From Candidatus Roseilinea sp. (lineage in GTDB: Bacteria; Chloroflexota; Anaerolineae; J036; Brachytrichaceae), in assembly GCA_025998955.1 (NCBI GenBank), contig AP024676.1, forward strand, positions 3,596,001 through 3,660,000: 64,000 nucleotides of DNA. Direction: 5' to 3'. Below, piece by piece: positions 16,708 to 25,696 of this stretch. The notes below the pieces were generated by a model, which searched no databases, had not been told where the DNA came from, and worked only from the letters and a program-made list of their open reading frames with translations. The translations under genes were made by a program, and so were the position numbers. Positions within the stretch are counted from its first letter, which is position 1. Every line of letters starts with the position of its first letter.

Positions 16708-17730
16708 TCAAAATTCCAGCCCGACGATGTAGCGCCACCAGTTGTTCAGCTTGCCGGTGGGCGTCGTCCCCGCAACGTGCGGAAAGCGCTTCATCCACCA
16801 CAGGTGATGCTGGCGGATATCGCCGTGCCCCCAGTCGGCGCAGGTCATCTCGCGGGCCTGGCCGGTGAAGTTCGGGTAGTTCAACCAGTCGTCGGCGTTG
16901 CTCCATACCGGCCGGCGGTTACCCCAGTCGTAGTCGGCCTCGCTGCTGGGCGCGAAGTGCACGTTGCCGCACGCCGCCATGCCCGGATGTGCCCTGTCGT
17001 AGCGTGTGAACTGCTTCCACAGGTTGCCCGATAAGTCAACCGTTGGCGGTTGCCGATTTTCGACTGCGAATTGCCGCAGCCCGATCGCCCCGAGCAGCCG
17101 ATCCCACCACGACCGCCCAACTCCCGACTCCCGACTCCCGAGCCCCAGATCTCCGACCTCATCGGGAACATCGCTAAACACGTGCTCCATGATGCTCTCG
17201 GCGCGATGGCCCAGGTCTTCGAGCATCTCGCCCACGCCGCGTTCGTAGTTGAAGCCCATCACCACGAAGCGGCGCGAGACCTGCGACGTGCCGGGGATGA
17301 CCGGTCCATTGCACCAGATCGCGCCGCGCCCACCCATGCACGACTCGTATAGGCCGGCGTAGGGGAAGGCCATGATCCACAGTTCGTCCACCAGGCCGGC
17401 CTCCAGCTTGCGCACGAAGTCGCAGCGCTGCAGGATCGCCGGGTAGTCGGCCGTGTCGGGTTGGTGGAAGCCGGCGCGGGTGCGCCAAGCGCGCAGGTAG
17501 GTAGCGTCGTCGTAGCGAAAGCCGTCTTGCTTGACCGGATACTCGTCCAACTCGATGCGCTCGACGATCTGATAGCGCACGTAGCCGTGGCTGGCTTCCT
17601 GCACGTCGGCAATGTATTGCGCGCAGAGCTGGTCGGGATCGTTCCAGCCGAGGACGCGGTTCAGCCGGCCGCCCTCCGATTCGAGGATCGGGTTGTAGAT
17701 GACGAGCGAGACCCGCGGCGCGAGCGTCAT
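16708..17730 (-). CDS. Conserved hypothetical protein with aromatic-rich C-terminus
   Basis: A 340-residue protein I do not recognise by name. It begins MTLAPRVSLVIYNPILESEGG. It contains RRFVVMGFNYERGVGEMLEDLGHRAESIMEHVF, and its C-terminal third is rich in Trp, His and Asn (CGNVHFAPSSEADYDWGNRR, WSNADDWLNYPNFTGQ, HHLWWMKRFPHVAG). There is no signal peptide and no clear catalytic triad. A short Gly/Ser/Arg/Glu stretch near residue 200 (GLGSRESGVGRSW) is encoded by tandem CCCGACTCCCGACT-type repeats and looks like an inserted block. It is divergent from the SRPBCC gene at 17953. Confidence 0.55.
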   Translation of the reverse strand: MTLAPRVSLVIYNPILESEGGRLNRVLGWNDPDQLCAQYIADVQEASHGYVRYQIVERIELDEYPVKQDGFRYDDATYLRAWRTRAGFHQPDTADYPAILQRCDFVRKLEAGLVDELWIMAFPYAGLYESCMGGRGAIWCNGPVIPGTSQVSRRFVVMGFNYERGVGEMLEDLGHRAESIMEHVFSDVPDEVGDLGLGSRESGVGRSWWDRLLGAIGLRQFAVENRQPPTVDLSGNLWKQFTRYDRAHPGMAACGNVHFAPSSEADYDWGNRRPVWSNADDWLNYPNFTGQAREMTCADWGHGDIRQHHLWWMKRFPHVAGTTPTGKLNNWWRYIVGLEF

Positions 17731-17952
17731 GGGTCGAATTGTACGGGTGCGCTATCTACCGGTATGGCGAGAAGTGCGTGGAGTGGCAGCTGACCTTCGG
17801 CAGCCGGTGCTTCATCCTGCAGTGCGCTGCGCTCGCGCGGGACGTAGCTATGGGCCAGCGCGATCGGCCGGAGCTGGGCGGCTTGTGTCGCTATTCCCTG
17901 CGAGGACCTCCGCCGCGATCCGCCAACACGCACATGTGGCATCATTCGCGCT

Positions 17953-18396
17953 ATGTTGAAGGTAGGGCGGGACATCATGATTGCGCGATCGGTGGAGGAA
18001 GTGTTCGCGTTTGTGTCGGACTTTGATAACTTCACGCGCTGGTCCACCGATGTGGTGAAAGCCGAATTGCTGAACGGTCGGCGCGTCGGCGTCGGGACGC
18101 GGGCGCGCATCACCCGGCGGGCGCTGGGCCAGCATTTCGACATGCTGTTCGAGATGGTGCACTTCGAGCCGCCGGCGCGCCTCGGCTTCAAGGGTGAGAT
18201 GCTGGGTATTCCCTTTCGCAGCGGGCTGCGCTTCGATCCGCTGGACGCCGGCGCGCGCGTGACGCAAATCGGCGAAGTAGTCATCCCGCCGCTGCTCTTC
18301 CTGGTCGAGCCGACGGCGCGCCAGGTGCTCGCTACTACCTTCGAGAACGATCTGCGCAAGCTCAAGCAGGTGCTGGAATCCGATGGGCATGCGTAA
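17953..18396 (+). CDS. SRPBCC-fold (polyketide cyclase-like) protein
   Basis: A 147-residue protein with the START/SRPBCC lipid-pocket pattern: an opening beta strand and helix (GRDIMIARSVEEVFAFVSDFDNFTRWSTDVV), a central RITRRALGQHFDMLFEMVHFEPPARLGFKG, and the long C-terminal helix ATTFENDLRKLKQVLES. The ligand is unknown. Its end overlaps the following lipoprotein gene by 14 bp in a different frame, so the two are probably coupled. Confidence 0.8.
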   Translation: MLKVGRDIMIARSVEEVFAFVSDFDNFTRWSTDVVKAELLNGRRVGVGTRARITRRALGQHFDMLFEMVHFEPPARLGFKGEMLGIPFRSGLRFDPLDAGARVTQIGEVVIPPLLFLVEPTARQVLATTFENDLRKLKQVLESDGHA

Positions 18397-19264
18397 GGGC
18401 AGCGTGGCCGGTGTATGGCTGGTGGTCGCGGCGCTGGCAGCCTGTACCGCGCCGCCGTCCGGCCCGCGATCTCCGGCCATCCCGGAGCCGACGGCGATCC
18501 CAACCGCTGCAGTTGCACTTACCGAACAGCCGCTTGCCTCGCCGCTGCTGACGCCTGGGCCGCCCGCCGTCATCACCTACACCTACACCGTCGTCAACGC
18601 CTACCCGCACGACCCGGGCGCGTTCACGCAGGGCTTGGTCTATGCGGGTGGCGTGCTGTATGAGAGCACCGGGCTGTACGGTCGCTCCAGCCTGCGGCGC
18701 GTCGCACTCGAGACGGGGGAGGTGTTGCAGCAGCGCGATCTGCCCGCGGAGTATTTCGGCGAGGGGCTGGCGTTGTTCGACGGCCAGCTGATCCAACTGA
18801 CCTGGCAGAACAACACCGGTTTCGTGTACGACGCCGAATCGTTCGAGCTGCAGCAGACCTGGGCGTATCCTACCGAAGGCTGGGGGCTGACGCACGACGG
18901 CGCGCATCTCATCATGAGCGACGGCAGCGCCACGTTGCGCTTCCTCGATCCGACGACCTTCAAAGTGCAGCGCGAGGTGCAAGTGACCGACGGCGGCCAA
19001 CTGGTCGTCCGGCTGAACGAGCTGGAGTATGTCAACGGCGAAGTGTTCGCCAACATCTGGCAGACGGACTGGGTGGCACGGATTGACCCACAGACCGGCC
19101 GCGTGTTGGGTTGGATTGACCTGAGCGGCCTGCTAACGCCCGAGGAGCGGCAGGGTGTGGACGTCCTCAACGGCATCGCCTACGACGCGCAAAACGATCG
19201 CCTGTTCGTCACCGGCAAACTCTGGCCCAAACTGTTCGAGATCACGCTTGCGCCGAAGCCGTGA
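18383..19264 (+). CDS. Glutaminyl-peptide cyclotransferase-like lipoprotein
   Basis: Bacterial/plant-type glutaminyl cyclases (Glu_cyclase_2) convert N-terminal Gln to pyroglutamate and form a five-bladed beta propeller. The 293 residues start with a lipoprotein signal (GVWLVVAALAAC, lipobox LAAC), then a Pro-rich linker. Propeller blades follow, starting YPHDPGAFTQGLVYAGGVLYESTGLYGRSSL, with EGWGLTHDGAHLIMSDGS, LNELEYVNGEVFANIWQTDWVARIDP and LNGIAYDAQNDRLFVTGKLWPKLFEI. These are the conserved blade motifs of the family. It is predicted to be anchored outside the membrane. Confidence 0.88.
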   Translation: MGMRKGSVAGVWLVVAALAACTAPPSGPRSPAIPEPTAIPTAAVALTEQPLASPLLTPGPPAVITYTYTVVNAYPHDPGAFTQGLVYAGGVLYESTGLYGRSSLRRVALETGEVLQQRDLPAEYFGEGLALFDGQLIQLTWQNNTGFVYDAESFELQQTWAYPTEGWGLTHDGAHLIMSDGSATLRFLDPTTFKVQREVQVTDGGQLVVRLNELEYVNGEVFANIWQTDWVARIDPQTGRVLGWIDLSGLLTPEERQGVDVLNGIAYDAQNDRLFVTGKLWPKLFEITLAPKP

Positions 19265-19283
19265 AGGCGCGGCGGGCACTACA

Positions 19284-21743
19284 ATGAGAGCACATATGCC
19301 GCAGGCGCTTTCACCGTTCGATCAGCCGGGCAAGCTGTATCTGGGCCGTGAGTATGACTTCGACGCCGGCCAGCCGACTGGCGATCCCATCGTCCTCGGC
19401 CTGCGCGACCTGACCACGCACGCCGTCTGCCTGGGCATGACCGGCACCGGCAAGACCGGCCTGGGCATCGTCGTGCTGGAAGAACTGCTGCTGCAGGGCA
19501 TCCCGTGCATCATCGTTGACCCGAAAGGCGACATCACCAACCTCGCGCTCAGCTTTCCGCGCCTGCAGCCGGCCGATTTCCGCCCCTGGCTGGACGTGGA
19601 CGAAGCGGCGCGTCAGGGCATGACGCTCGATCAATTCGCCACGGCGACGGCGCAGAAGTGGCGTGCCGGCCTGGCGCAATGGGGTATAGGATCGGAGCGC
19701 ATTGCCGCGCTGCGCGACCGCGTCACGTTCGACATTTACACGCCTGGCAGCGACGCCGGCATTCCGGTGAACGTGCTGCAAAGCCTCGCGCCGCCGAACG
19801 ATCCCAGTCTGACCTGGACGAGGAATGCCGAGGTTCTGCGCGAGCGCATCGCCCAGGTCGTCCAGGCTATCCTCAGCCTGGCCGGGGTCGAGGCCGATCC
19901 GCTCAAGAGCCGCGAACATATCCTGCTGGCCACGATCTTCGAGGCGTCGTGGCGCGCCGGCCAGCCGCTCGACATCACCTCGCTCATTCGCCAGATTCAA
20001 GATCCGCCCATCCGGCGCGTCGGCGCGTTCGACATGGACGTGTTCTACCCGCGTAGCGAGCGCTTCCAGTTGGCGATGGCGTTGAATAACCTGGTCGCGT
20101 CGCCCTCGTTCGTTGCCTGGACGCAAGGCGCCCCACTCGATATCACCAGCATGATCGCGCCCGATCGCAGCGCGGGCGGGACGAGCCCCGCCGGCAAGAC
20201 GCGCGCCGCCATCTTTTACCTGGCGCACCTAGGCGAAGCCGAACGGCAGTTCTTCGTTGCGCTGCTGCTCTCGCAGTTGGTGTTGTGGATGCGGGCCCAG
20301 ACCGGCACGTCGTCGCTACGCGCGCTGGTGTATTTCGACGAGGTATTTGGCTACGCGCCGCCGTTCCCGCGCAACCCGCCCACCAAGACGCCGTTGATGA
20401 CGATTGTCAAGCAGGGGCGCGCCGCCGGCCTGGGTGCCTTCCTGGCCACGCAAAACCCGGCCGATCTGGACTACAAAGGCCTGGCCAACATCGGCACGTG
20501 GTTCATCGGGCGACTGCGCACCGGGCGCGACCGCGATCGCGCGCTGGAAGGGCTGGAGGGCGCGGGCGCCGGCTTCGACCGGGCCCGCTTCGAAGCCCCG
20601 TTGAGCACGCTGCCGCCGCGCGTGTTTTTATTGCAGAGCGCGACCGGCACCCCCCGCTTCTTCCACTCGCGCTGGGCGATGAGCTTTCTGCGCGGTCCGC
20701 TCACGCGCGACCAGGTGGCGACGTTGGCGGTCAAGGACGGCGTGGACGCATGGCAAATCGCACATCCCCTTTTCGGTAGCGAGCCTGAAGGAAAAGATCG
20801 CGTTGACGCGGCGTCGGGGGTGCCAAGCGCTGCGCGTCCCGCATTGCCGCCCGGCGTGAACGAGGTCTTCCTGCATCCCGCGCCGTCGCACGAGGGCACA
20901 CAAGCGATACGCCATGCGCGATACGTGCCGCATCTGCTCGCCAGCGCCTCGGTGCGCATCACCGACCGGGCCAGCGGCGTGAACCACGACGAGCGCTACA
21001 CCTATTTGCTGCCGCTCGACGCTGCGGCCTACGCGCTCGATTTCACCCAGGCGCGCATGGCGCCCGGACTGTCGCCGGCGGCGTTCGCGCGAGAACCGGT
21101 CGTGGGCGCGCGGTTCGCGTCGCTGCCGCCAGGCATTGACGCACGCTGGATGAAGCGTGCCGAACGCGCCCTGATCGAACACGTCTATCGGCGTGGCGCG
21201 ACCACCATCCTGTTCAACCGGACGCTCAAGGTGTACGGCCAGCCAGGCGAGACCCAGCTCGACTTCCGTCGGCGCTGCGAGGCGATCGCTCGCGAACGGC
21301 GCGACGCCGAGGCGCTCAAGCTGCACGACCAGTTCGATCGGCGCATGAAGACGCTGCAGGACAAGCTGGCGCGCGAATATCGCGAGCTGGAGTCCGACCG
21401 GGTGGAGCTGAGCGCACGCAAGCGCGAGGAGTTGCTGGGCGGCGTCGAATCGCTGTTCAACCTGGTGGTCGGCCGCCGGCAGAGCTACGCCGTAGCGTTC
21501 GGTGCGCGCCGCCGGCGCGAGGTCGAATCCGCCGAGCGCGAGGTGCGCGAATCCGAAGAAGCCATCGCCAAGCTGAACGCCGACTTGGAGGCGCTGGCCC
21601 AAGACTACAAATTCGCCCTCAGCCAGGTGAGCGACAAGTGGATGCGCGCGCTGAGCGACGTGACCGAATTGCCGCTCGCTCCGAAGAAGAGCGACATCTT
21701 CGTCAACCTGGTGGCGATCGCCTGGATGCTACAGGACGATTGA
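19284..21743 (+). CDS. HerA/DUF87-like P-loop ATPase
   Basis: About 819 residues from the ATG at 19284; a second ATG four codons later is also possible. The Walker A motif is LGMTGTGKTGLGIVV, followed by IPCIIVDPKGDITNLALSF, a pattern shared by HerA/VirB4-type ATPases. A Walker B-like ALVYFDEVFGYAPPF and the sensor segment FLATQNPADLDYKGLANIGTWFIGRL lie further on. The C-terminal 250 residues have a long charged helix (DRRMKTLQDKLAREYRELESDRVEL) suggesting a coiled coil. No nuclease (NurA) or partner gene is adjacent. A DNA- or protein-pumping ring ATPase is likely, but the substrate is unknown. Confidence 0.75.
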   Translation: MRAHMPQALSPFDQPGKLYLGREYDFDAGQPTGDPIVLGLRDLTTHAVCLGMTGTGKTGLGIVVLEELLLQGIPCIIVDPKGDITNLALSFPRLQPADFRPWLDVDEAARQGMTLDQFATATAQKWRAGLAQWGIGSERIAALRDRVTFDIYTPGSDAGIPVNVLQSLAPPNDPSLTWTRNAEVLRERIAQVVQAILSLAGVEADPLKSREHILLATIFEASWRAGQPLDITSLIRQIQDPPIRRVGAFDMDVFYPRSERFQLAMALNNLVASPSFVAWTQGAPLDITSMIAPDRSAGGTSPAGKTRAAIFYLAHLGEAERQFFVALLLSQLVLWMRAQTGTSSLRALVYFDEVFGYAPPFPRNPPTKTPLMTIVKQGRAAGLGAFLATQNPADLDYKGLANIGTWFIGRLRTGRDRDRALEGLEGAGAGFDRARFEAPLSTLPPRVFLLQSATGTPRFFHSRWAMSFLRGPLTRDQVATLAVKDGVDAWQIAHPLFGSEPEGKDRVDAASGVPSAARPALPPGVNEVFLHPAPSHEGTQAIRHARYVPHLLASASVRITDRASGVNHDERYTYLLPLDAAAYALDFTQARMAPGLSPAAFAREPVVGARFASLPPGIDARWMKRAERALIEHVYRRGATTILFNRTLKVYGQPGETQLDFRRRCEAIARERRDAEALKLHDQFDRRMKTLQDKLAREYRELESDRVELSARKREELLGGVESLFNLVVGRRQSYAVAFGARRRREVESAEREVRESEEAIAKLNADLEALAQDYKFALSQVSDKWMRALSDVTELPLAPKKSDIFVNLVAIAWMLQDD

Positions 21744-21778
21744 GGTCGCTCGGGTCAGGGGGCGTCAAGTCGGTCAGG

Positions 21779-22171
21779 TCATTCAGCTCGGTCAGGTCGT
21801 GAGGCGTGACTTCTTGAGTGGCTCAGTTGCCCGTGCTCGGCCGTGATCTCGATGACGACGCCGTGCTCGCGTTCGGTCCGCACATGCACCCGCGCCCAGA
21901 TCGGTTGCAGGCGCTCGAACATGTCATCGAGCACGCGGTTGGCGGCGCTCTCCAGCGAGATCGGCACGTCCTCGAACGAACGCAGGTACGCCATGAAGCT
22001 GGGGAAGTCGAAGATCACCTCGTTCGGGGCATAGGTGATCGTCATCACGGCGAAGTTCGTCTTCTCCGGCTCCATCTCGTAACGGCAGCGAAAAGCCGGG
22101 TAGGTCAGCGTCACGGTGTAGGTACGCAGGCTCTTGGTGTTGGGAATGGTCTTGATGTCGGTCTGGATCAT
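21779..22171 (-). CDS. QueF-like T-fold protein lacking the usual catalytic residues
   Basis: The ATG at 22171 has AGGTGGG upstream and gives 130 residues. The stretch TNFAVMTITYAPNEVIFDFPSFMAYLRSFEDVPISLESAANRVLDDM and the later GVVIEI resemble preQ1 synthase QueF (its CP.TGQPDFATI.I.YIP...SLK.YL.SFR pattern). The catalytic Cys-Pro and the Asp of the QPDFA motif are replaced (EMEPEKTNFA), so nitrile reductase activity is not expected. The last dozen residues are encoded by GGTCAGGTC-type repeats that run past the stop. A non-catalytic tunnelling-fold protein is my best reading; the homology call is by eye only. Confidence 0.45.
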   Translation of the reverse strand: MIQTDIKTIPNTKSLRTYTVTLTYPAFRCRYEMEPEKTNFAVMTITYAPNEVIFDFPSFMAYLRSFEDVPISLESAANRVLDDMFERLQPIWARVHVRTEREHGVVIEITAEHGQLSHSRSHASRPDRAE

Positions 22172-22222
22172 GGCATCCCACCTAAAGGATAGGATAATAG
22201 CGTGGCAAACGGGAGGTGACCT

Positions 22223-22843
22223 ATGTTGCAAGCGCTGAGCCGCGTCGAGGTCGTCGAGCGCATGACGGCGCGAGAGTTCTTCCGCCGCGCGCCGGAGGAT
22301 CGCAAAGCCGAGTTGATTGACGGAGTGATGATCATGCCTTCACCGCCCACGGATCGCCATGAACGCCTGGTTGGCTTCTTGTTTACGCTGCTTCGAATGT
22401 ATTGTGAGGATTGGGATCTCGGCGAAGTGCGCGGCTCGCGGACGGCGGTCGAGCTGGCCGAGGATCAGGTCACCGAGCCGGACGTGCTTTTCGTGGCGAA
22501 GGATCGGGCGAGCATCATCAACGATCAGGGCGTCTTCGGAGCGCCGGATTTGGTGATCGAAGTGCTGTCGGCCTCGACGGCGGCCTATGACCGCGGCGCG
22601 AAGTTCCGCGCCTACGAACATGCCGGCGTGCGCGAACTCTGGCTGATTGACCCTTATGGCCCGGCCGGCACCGAGTTCTACCAGCGCGTCGGCAGCATCT
22701 TCCAGCCGGTCATGCCGGATGTGGATGGCTTCGTGCGTTCGGTTGCGTTGCCGGGGTTCAAACTCAAGGTGAGTTGGCTATGGCCGCAGGAGCGTTTCGT
22801 CCCCGTCCGCGAAGCGCTCGAAGCGATGGGCAGGGCAGGCTGA
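22223..22843 (+). CDS. Uma2 family (DUF820) restriction endonuclease-like protein
   Basis: A 206-residue PD-(D/E)XK-fold protein with a strong GGGAGGTGA site before the ATG. Signature segments are MTAREFFRRAPEDRKAELIDGVMIM, TEPDVLFVAKD, and the core GAPDLVIEVLSASTAAYDRGAKFRAYEHAGVRELWLIDP. Uma2 proteins are very numerous in Chloroflexota and Cyanobacteria and no physiological role is settled. Divergent from the QueF-like gene by 51 bp. Confidence 0.9.
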   Translation: MLQALSRVEVVERMTAREFFRRAPEDRKAELIDGVMIMPSPPTDRHERLVGFLFTLLRMYCEDWDLGEVRGSRTAVELAEDQVTEPDVLFVAKDRASIINDQGVFGAPDLVIEVLSASTAAYDRGAKFRAYEHAGVRELWLIDPYGPAGTEFYQRVGSIFQPVMPDVDGFVRSVALPGFKLKVSWLWPQERFVPVREALEAMGRAG

Positions 22844-22971
22844 GTCGGACGCAGCCAACCGGGATTACCCCACGGCGTCCTCGTTGCGCAATGCGTCGGC
22901 GAGAGTGCTCCTGACGTTCGCTTGGCCTACCTGCGTTGCGCCGGCTGCGACTTTGCGAGCGGATCAGGTCT

Positions 22972-23346
22972 TCACCTCATCGCTTCTAACATCTCTCTTG
23001 TAGCGTTGACTCGTGGCATCTGCCAAATCGCACGCTGGTTCACGAGCTGCCTTTCCGTGAGCGAAGCGAGGTAGGCCTCTTCAGCCATCTCGTCCAGCAC
23101 GCGCTTCACGCGCTGCCAGATGCCGGCTTTCTTCCAGCGATAGTAACGGCTGGCCACCGTGGACCACGCCCCATAACACCGTGGCATCTGCCGCCACGGC
23201 CCCCCCGTCCGCTCCACCCAAAGAATCCCGCTGATGATCGTCCGATGGTCATGCGCCGGCCGTCCCACCCGTTGTCGCTGCGGCGGCAAGAGTGGCCGGA
23301 TGCGCTCCCACTCTTTATCGCTCAGATTAATGCTGCGGATGACCAT
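22972..23346 (-). pseudogene. IS5-type transposase N-terminal part (DUF4096), orphan
   Basis: A 124-residue frame starting LSDKEWERIRPLLPPQR with RTIISGILWVERTGGPWRQMPRCYGAWSTVASRYYRWKKAGIWQRV, the N-terminal helical domain of IS5-group transposases. The DDE catalytic half is missing, and the frame ends in unrelated sequence (LVNQRAIWQMPRVNATREMLEAMR). No inverted repeats were found around it. It reads as a remnant beside a newer insertion at 24015. Confidence 0.7.
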
Positions 23347-23369
23347 GTTTTCCCCCGTTCGATGTATGA

Positions 23370-24014
23370 CTAGGGCCGCACGCGCTCGAATTGGGCGGTG
23401 TCCACGGCCAAGTTGCGGTTGTTCATGCCGGACTGAATGGCAACGCCGGCGGCGGCCAGCACCAACCAGACCAGGATGGCAGGGATGGAGCTATCGCCGC
23501 TGGAGAGCGGACCGTAAATGCGCCCCCAGCCCAGCTCCTCGACCGGCCGGCCAAAGAGCAGCAAGACGGCGGAGAGCACCATGGTGGCGCCGGCGCTGGC
23601 GGTGAGGACGATCGGCAGATACTTCTTGAACTCGGCGCGCGAAGCGAGGATCACCATGATGATGGCGCCGACGATGCCGAAGAAGGTGACGATGAGCCAA
23701 GCGTTGACGCCTAGGGCAGAGATGAGGCCGGCACCGAGGGCGAAGCCGACGGAAGCGGCCCAGAAGAGGACGACGAAAGACCACCAGACGTAGGAAAGAA
23801 GGGCGAAGATCAACCCGAGGAGGACGCCGGGGATGCAAGCGATGGCTGTGCTGAAAACATTCTGGCCGAAGATGCCGGAGACGATGGCCGTGACGGCAGA
23901 GAAGCCGACGAAGAAGGCCCAGAAGGGTAAGAGGATACGGAACCAGCGGTAGCCGTAGACGAGCAGAGCTAAGCCGATGATACCGATCACGAGCGCGCCG
24001 AGAAGATTACCTAA
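23370..24014 (-). pseudogene. DUF4203-like membrane protein, 5' end cut off by an IS
   Basis: About 206 residues of a polytopic membrane protein (FRILLPFWAFFVGFSAVTAIVSGIFG, then IACIPGVLLGLIFALLSYVWWSFVVLFW), related in character to the protein at 14315. The true start codon lies at 25156, on the far side of the insertion element. Joining the flanks and removing one 8-bp duplicate restores ATG plus MLGNLLGALVIGIIGLALL, with AGGAGC upstream. As it stands, an in-frame TAA lies inside the IS end. Only a GTG at 23990, without a ribosome site, could start a product lacking its first ten residues. The gene is probably inactive. Confidence 0.8.
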
Positions 24015-25145
24015 CTCACGTTACGCAGTCGCGAACTGACTGCGCGACCATAGAATGGCGACATGACACAAGACTTGCTTGACCTGTATAGCGATTATCT
24101 GTTGTGCACGTTTGGACAGGCCACGGCAACCGGGTTGGGTCAAGTGGTCGAAGGGAGCGTCAGCCATGACCAAATCACCCGCTGGCTGAGCGGCCAACAG
24201 CGCGGCGGGGCGGCGTTGTGGCAGGTGACGAAGCGATTTGTGCGGCAGATTCAAAGTGAGGATGGGGTGCTGATCGTGGACGACACGATCAGCGAGAAAC
24301 CCTACAGCGACGAGAACGACATCGTGTGCTGGCACTATGATCACACCAGCGGCGAGGTGCTCAAAGGAATCAACCTGATGACGGCGCTGTATCACGTGCC
24401 CAGTCGGGGGCTGTCGTTGCCAGTGGAGTTTCGCTTGATCGCCAAGACCGAGCAGTATGTGGACAAGAAGAGTGGCAAGACCAAGCGCCGAAGTCCGATC
24501 ACCAAGAATGAGTATTACCGCATGATGCTGCAACAAGCGGTGATCAACCAGATTCCCTTCAAATACGTGCTCAACGATGTGTGGTTTGCCGCGGCCGACA
24601 ACATGAATTTCGTCAAACACAAGCTGAAGAAGGAGTTTGTCATGCCGCTCAAGGCCAATCGCAAGGTGGCGCTCAGCGCGGACGACAAGCGGCACGGCAT
24701 CTACGTGCGTGTGGATGAAGTCGTGATCGAACCAAACACGGTGCGGCCAGTGTATCTGGAAGATGTGAGCTTCCCGCTGCTTTTGGCCAAGCAAGTCTTT
24801 ACAAACAAAGATGGCTCTACCGGCGTATTGTTTCTGGTCACCAGCGACACCACGCTCACCTACGATGGGATCACCTCGCTCTATCAAAAACGATGGACGA
24901 TCGAACCCTTCCACAAGTCGCTCAAGCAGAATGCCGCGCTCGAACGCTCGCCTGCCCACACGGTCACGACGCAGACCAATCACATCTTTGCCAGTTTGTG
25001 TGCGTTCATCAAGCTCGAGATGCTCAAGCGTAAATCCAAGTTGAATCATTTTGCCTTGAAATCGCATTTGTATCTGCACGCCGTTCAATCAGCTTTTGAC
25101 GCCCTGCGCCAGCTGCAGCCCGTCACACTGGCTGCGTAACGTGAG
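24015..25145 (+). mobile_element. Complete insertion sequence with 14-bp inverted repeats
   Basis: Terminal repeats CTCACGTTACGCAG (24015-24028) and CTGCGTAACGTGAG (25132-25145) are perfect inverses. Both ends are flanked by the same 8-bp TTACCTAA (24007-24014 and 25146-25153), a target duplication. It encloses a single intact transposase frame. The right inverted repeat contains the transposase stop codon. The element is 1131 bp. Confidence 0.92.
24063..25139 (+). CDS. DDE transposase (IS4/IS701-like)
   Basis: A 358-residue intact transposase. DDE-type landmarks are DGVLIVDDTISEKPYSDENDIVCWHYDH (first Asp), KYVLNDVWFAAADNMNFV (second Asp region), and YQKRWTIEPFHKSLKQNAALERSPAHT, the Y-(2)-R-(3)-E-(6)-K-like signature with the catalytic Glu. 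The layout is that of the IS4/IS701 superfamily; the 8-bp duplication is atypical for IS701 (usually 4 bp), so I leave the family open. Intact termini, target duplication and frame suggest a recent, possibly active copy. Confidence 0.88.
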   Translation: MTQDLLDLYSDYLLCTFGQATATGLGQVVEGSVSHDQITRWLSGQQRGGAALWQVTKRFVRQIQSEDGVLIVDDTISEKPYSDENDIVCWHYDHTSGEVLKGINLMTALYHVPSRGLSLPVEFRLIAKTEQYVDKKSGKTKRRSPITKNEYYRMMLQQAVINQIPFKYVLNDVWFAAADNMNFVKHKLKKEFVMPLKANRKVALSADDKRHGIYVRVDEVVIEPNTVRPVYLEDVSFPLLLAKQVFTNKDGSTGVLFLVTSDTTLTYDGITSLYQKRWTIEPFHKSLKQNAALERSPAHTVTTQTNHIFASLCAFIKLEMLKRKSKLNHFALKSHLYLHAVQSAFDALRQLQPVTLAA

Positions 25146-25238
25146 TTACCTAACATTACGTTCTGCTCCTTTTCGCATGTGTAGTTGTCTCACAGTTCGC
25201 ACGGTTCGAATATGTTTCCCCGGTGCAATGGGTTACTT

Positions 25239-25529
25239 TCAATTGATGCGCGGCGTTTGCGCTTCAGACTCGTTCGCCTGGCTTGCTTCCGGCCTGTGCT
25301 GCACGCTGAGCAGCGGTATGCCCGATGCAAAAAGCGCATTGATCAAGCCAATCAGAGCCGATTGGTCCGCGTTGCGCAGCATCAAGATGGTCAACGGGCC
25401 TTCGGGCGCGTCGTCGGCTTGGATGATGGCGTCGGCTCCGATGTAGTCAGCCCACGACGCGTCCAACCGGCCCGGCACGCGAATTTCGTATGTCGTCAAT
25501 GCATGCAGGGTCAACCGAGAATTCGCCAT
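25239..25529 (-). CDS. Small conserved hypothetical protein beside MalT-like regulator
   Basis: A 96-residue protein (YEIRVPGRLDASWADYIGAD... then LTILMLRNADQSALIGLINALFASGIPLLSVQHR) with an alternating beta/alpha pattern. It has a weak GAGG before the ATG. It lies 168 bp downstream of the large LuxR-type regulator on the same strand. I do not recognise a named family. The sequence reads as a small ligand-binding or interaction domain rather than as an enzyme. The juxtaposition suggests it helps or tunes the regulator. Confidence 0.6.
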   Translation of the reverse strand: MANSRLTLHALTTYEIRVPGRLDASWADYIGADAIIQADDAPEGPLTILMLRNADQSALIGLINALFASGIPLLSVQHRPEASQANESEAQTPRIN

Positions 25530-25696
25530 GCCTCGGTGAGCATTTTGGGTATGTTGGGGTCGGCTACCCGACGGAAGTTGAGTAGAAATTCAGTATTTCG
25601 CGGGTTTTCGGAGGTGCCGCTCTACGATTGAATACCCGCCGAGGGATGCATCTGCGCTTGAGCGAGGAGCGCCCTCGTGTAGCCGCCCGACCGCGT

